Shown here piece after piece: positions 32,760 to 33,924 of a stretch of 33,924 nucleotides of DNA (position 1 is its first letter; every line of letters begins with the position of its first letter). The notes under the pieces were generated by a model. That model was not told the DNA's origin. It did no database searches and worked only from the letters and a program-made list of their open reading frames with translations. A program made the translations under genes and the position numbers. Source of the DNA: Candidatus Rothia avicola (GTDB lineage Bacteria > Actinomycetota > Actinomycetes > Actinomycetales > Micrococcaceae); NCBI GenBank assembly GCA_019115985.1, contig DXCN01000058.1, positions 1 through 33,924 on the forward strand, in the 5' to 3' direction.

Positions 32760-33924
32760 CTACTGCTTAAGGCTAGCCAGTAGATGATCCATGCGCCTTT
32801 TAACTACAGTAGGATAAAGATTTTCGCGCATAAACTCTAGAGCATTTTGAGATTTTTCGCTCAGCTCTTTAGGATGCTGACCAAGCTCAAGAATCTTTTT
32901 GACTATGGCCTCAGAATCCCCCTGAGGATAGGCCCATCCTAATCCTTTATCCACCAGGTGATTTAGAGTCTGGTTCTTGAAACCAATAATAGGAACCCCA
33001 GCGCCTAGAGCCTCAAAGTATGTCATCGAAGGATCCCCCTGAACATGAGGCAGTAACATCAAATCCACATTCTGTCGTACAAATGGTTCCCACTCTTCTT
33101 TATAGGACATAAAACCCTTGTACTCAAGATTGGGTGCAGCACCCCGAAGAATTTTTTCCCGGTCTTCACCATCGCCAAGCAAATAAATCCGGATGGCAGG
33201 GTTAGATTCATAAAGCAAATGTGAAACTTCTGCTAAATATTCAGAGCCCTTAATTTTAATAATGCGCCCAGAAAATGCCACCCGAAGAGAAGAGTCTAGG
33301 TTCTTGTTTTCATCCTGATATTTTTCAGGAACCTCAGAGACCCTATGATCATAGAAAACTATAGAATTAGAGTTGAACTTTCTATAGCTCTCGTAAGCAG
33401 CATCACCATTTGCCTGAAAACCAGCAACTCTACGAAGATTAGCCTTGAGAGCCAAATCTTCCTTGTAAGAACCAATAATAATTTTCATCTTCGATATCAG
33501 AGAACCTTGAAAATCCGTAAGTGCTAGATCAGTTTTAACACTTCTTGGGTTCTCAATGAGATAAAAGACCTTATCATTGAAACCTAGTACGGATGAAATC
33601 TCCCGATTGCACAAAGCATAAAATAAAGCCCCCTGGTTTTCAGCGTAAAATTCCTTCAGGTTTTTTTCACTAATTTTTCCAAGAATTTCATCAGGAATTT
33701 CCATTAAGTTTTTTACAACATGCTCTTCAGCAGGTATAACCCCTTGATGGGAAACCATTTGAACATCAGTATTAGAAGATTTATGAGAAATGTAATCAAA
33801 GTAGGCTTTATACCCCAAGACAGACCGTTCAGCAAGATAGAGCCTACCATTCCACTTATATAAGCAACCTGGATCCACAAAAACTAGTTTATTATTTTTC
33901 TCATCAAGAGAGAGAGAGAAGAAT
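32760..33924 (-). CDS. GT4-like glycosyltransferase, 5' end outside the window
   Basis: The frame stays open to the last base of the window, so the visible 388 codons lack the start; the GTG at 33878 is internal. The C-terminal half is a GT-B Rossmann domain of family GT4 type: RVAFSGRIIKIKGSEYL, the strand IRIYLLGDGEDREKIL, EYKGFMSY, and the donor-binding PSMTYFEALGAGVPIIGF that corresponds to the EX7E motif region. The N-terminal half is less conserved. It should transfer a sugar from a nucleotide donor to a cell-surface glycan. The gene is strikingly AT-rich, with many Lys, Asn and Ile codons ending in A or T, unlike every other gene here except 1415-2116. Horizontal acquisition is likely. 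Confidence 0.88.
   Translation of the reverse strand, partial: FFSLSLDEKNNKLVFVDPGCLYKWNGRLYLAERSVLGYKAYFDYISHKSSNTDVQMVSHQGVIPAEEHVVKNLMEIPDEILGKISEKNLKEFYAENQGALFYALCNREISSVLGFNDKVFYLIENPRSVKTDLALTDFQGSLISKMKIIIGSYKEDLALKANLRRVAGFQANGDAAYESYRKFNSNSIVFYDHRVSEVPEKYQDENKNLDSSLRVAFSGRIIKIKGSEYLAEVSHLLYESNPAIRIYLLGDGEDREKILRGAAPNLEYKGFMSYKEEWEPFVRQNVDLMLLPHVQGDPSMTYFEALGAGVPIIGFKNQTLNHLVDKGLGWAYPQGDSEAIVKKILELGQHPKELSEKSQNALEFMRENLYPTVVKRRMDHLLASLKQ

Noticed and set aside
32563-32787. 74-residue plus-strand frame in the rplY-glycosyltransferase gap
   Set aside because: There is no ribosome site at useful spacing, no recognisable family, and it overlaps the glycosyltransferase 3' end.

Overview
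The window looks like chromosome of a high-GC Gram-positive actinobacterium of the Micrococcaceae type (Rothia- or Arthrobacter-like). The reasons are a base composition near 60% GC by eye, frequent GTG starts, two apparently leaderless genes, a biotin-carboxylase/BCCP fusion next to maf, and the order lpdA, purine nucleoside phosphorylase, phosphomannomutase seen in mycobacteria and relatives. The genus assignment is a guess. No rRNA, tRNA, CRISPR array, integrase or transposase gene was found.

Layout. Positions 1-1041 hold the 3' part of an aldehyde dehydrogenase. Positions 1042-3337 are an accessory patch: a roughly 250-bp inverted-repeat-bounded element, a GIY-YIG-like small protein gene of lower GC, and two convergent orphan genes, one with a perfect 17-bp palindrome in its promoter. 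Positions 3338-12850 are metabolic core: maf, the biotin-dependent acyl-CoA carboxylase alpha chain, an MHS-family transporter, a cysteine-less LpdA-type flavoprotein, a nucleoside-salvage operon (purine nucleoside phosphorylase, phosphosugar mutase, deoC) and a small membrane protein. mfd follows on the minus strand (12878-16522).

Positions 16875-27713 form a cell-surface region. A lipoprotein and a 1020-residue secreted protein with a fibrinogen-like domain precede a seven-gene polysaccharide operon: CDP-alcohol phosphotransferase, GT2 glycosyltransferase, Wzy-like polymerase, Wzx-like flippase, Wzz-like protein with a degenerate kinase domain, and Alg14-like and Alg13-like glycosyltransferase subunits. 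A tagD-like cytidylyltransferase lies just beyond on the other strand and could supply CDP-glycerol.

The right end returns to housekeeping on the minus strand: sufS-sufU, pth and rplY. It closes with an AT-rich GT4 glycosyltransferase cut by the window edge, which sits where prs/glmU normally precede rplY and looks acquired.

The best candidate for something undescribed is the surface region, where a fibrinogen-like/beta-propeller exoprotein is encoded beside an unusual Wzx/Wzy operon that opens with a CDP-alcohol phosphotransferase and shows no priming sugar-phosphate transferase. The individual families are known; their use as one system is inference.
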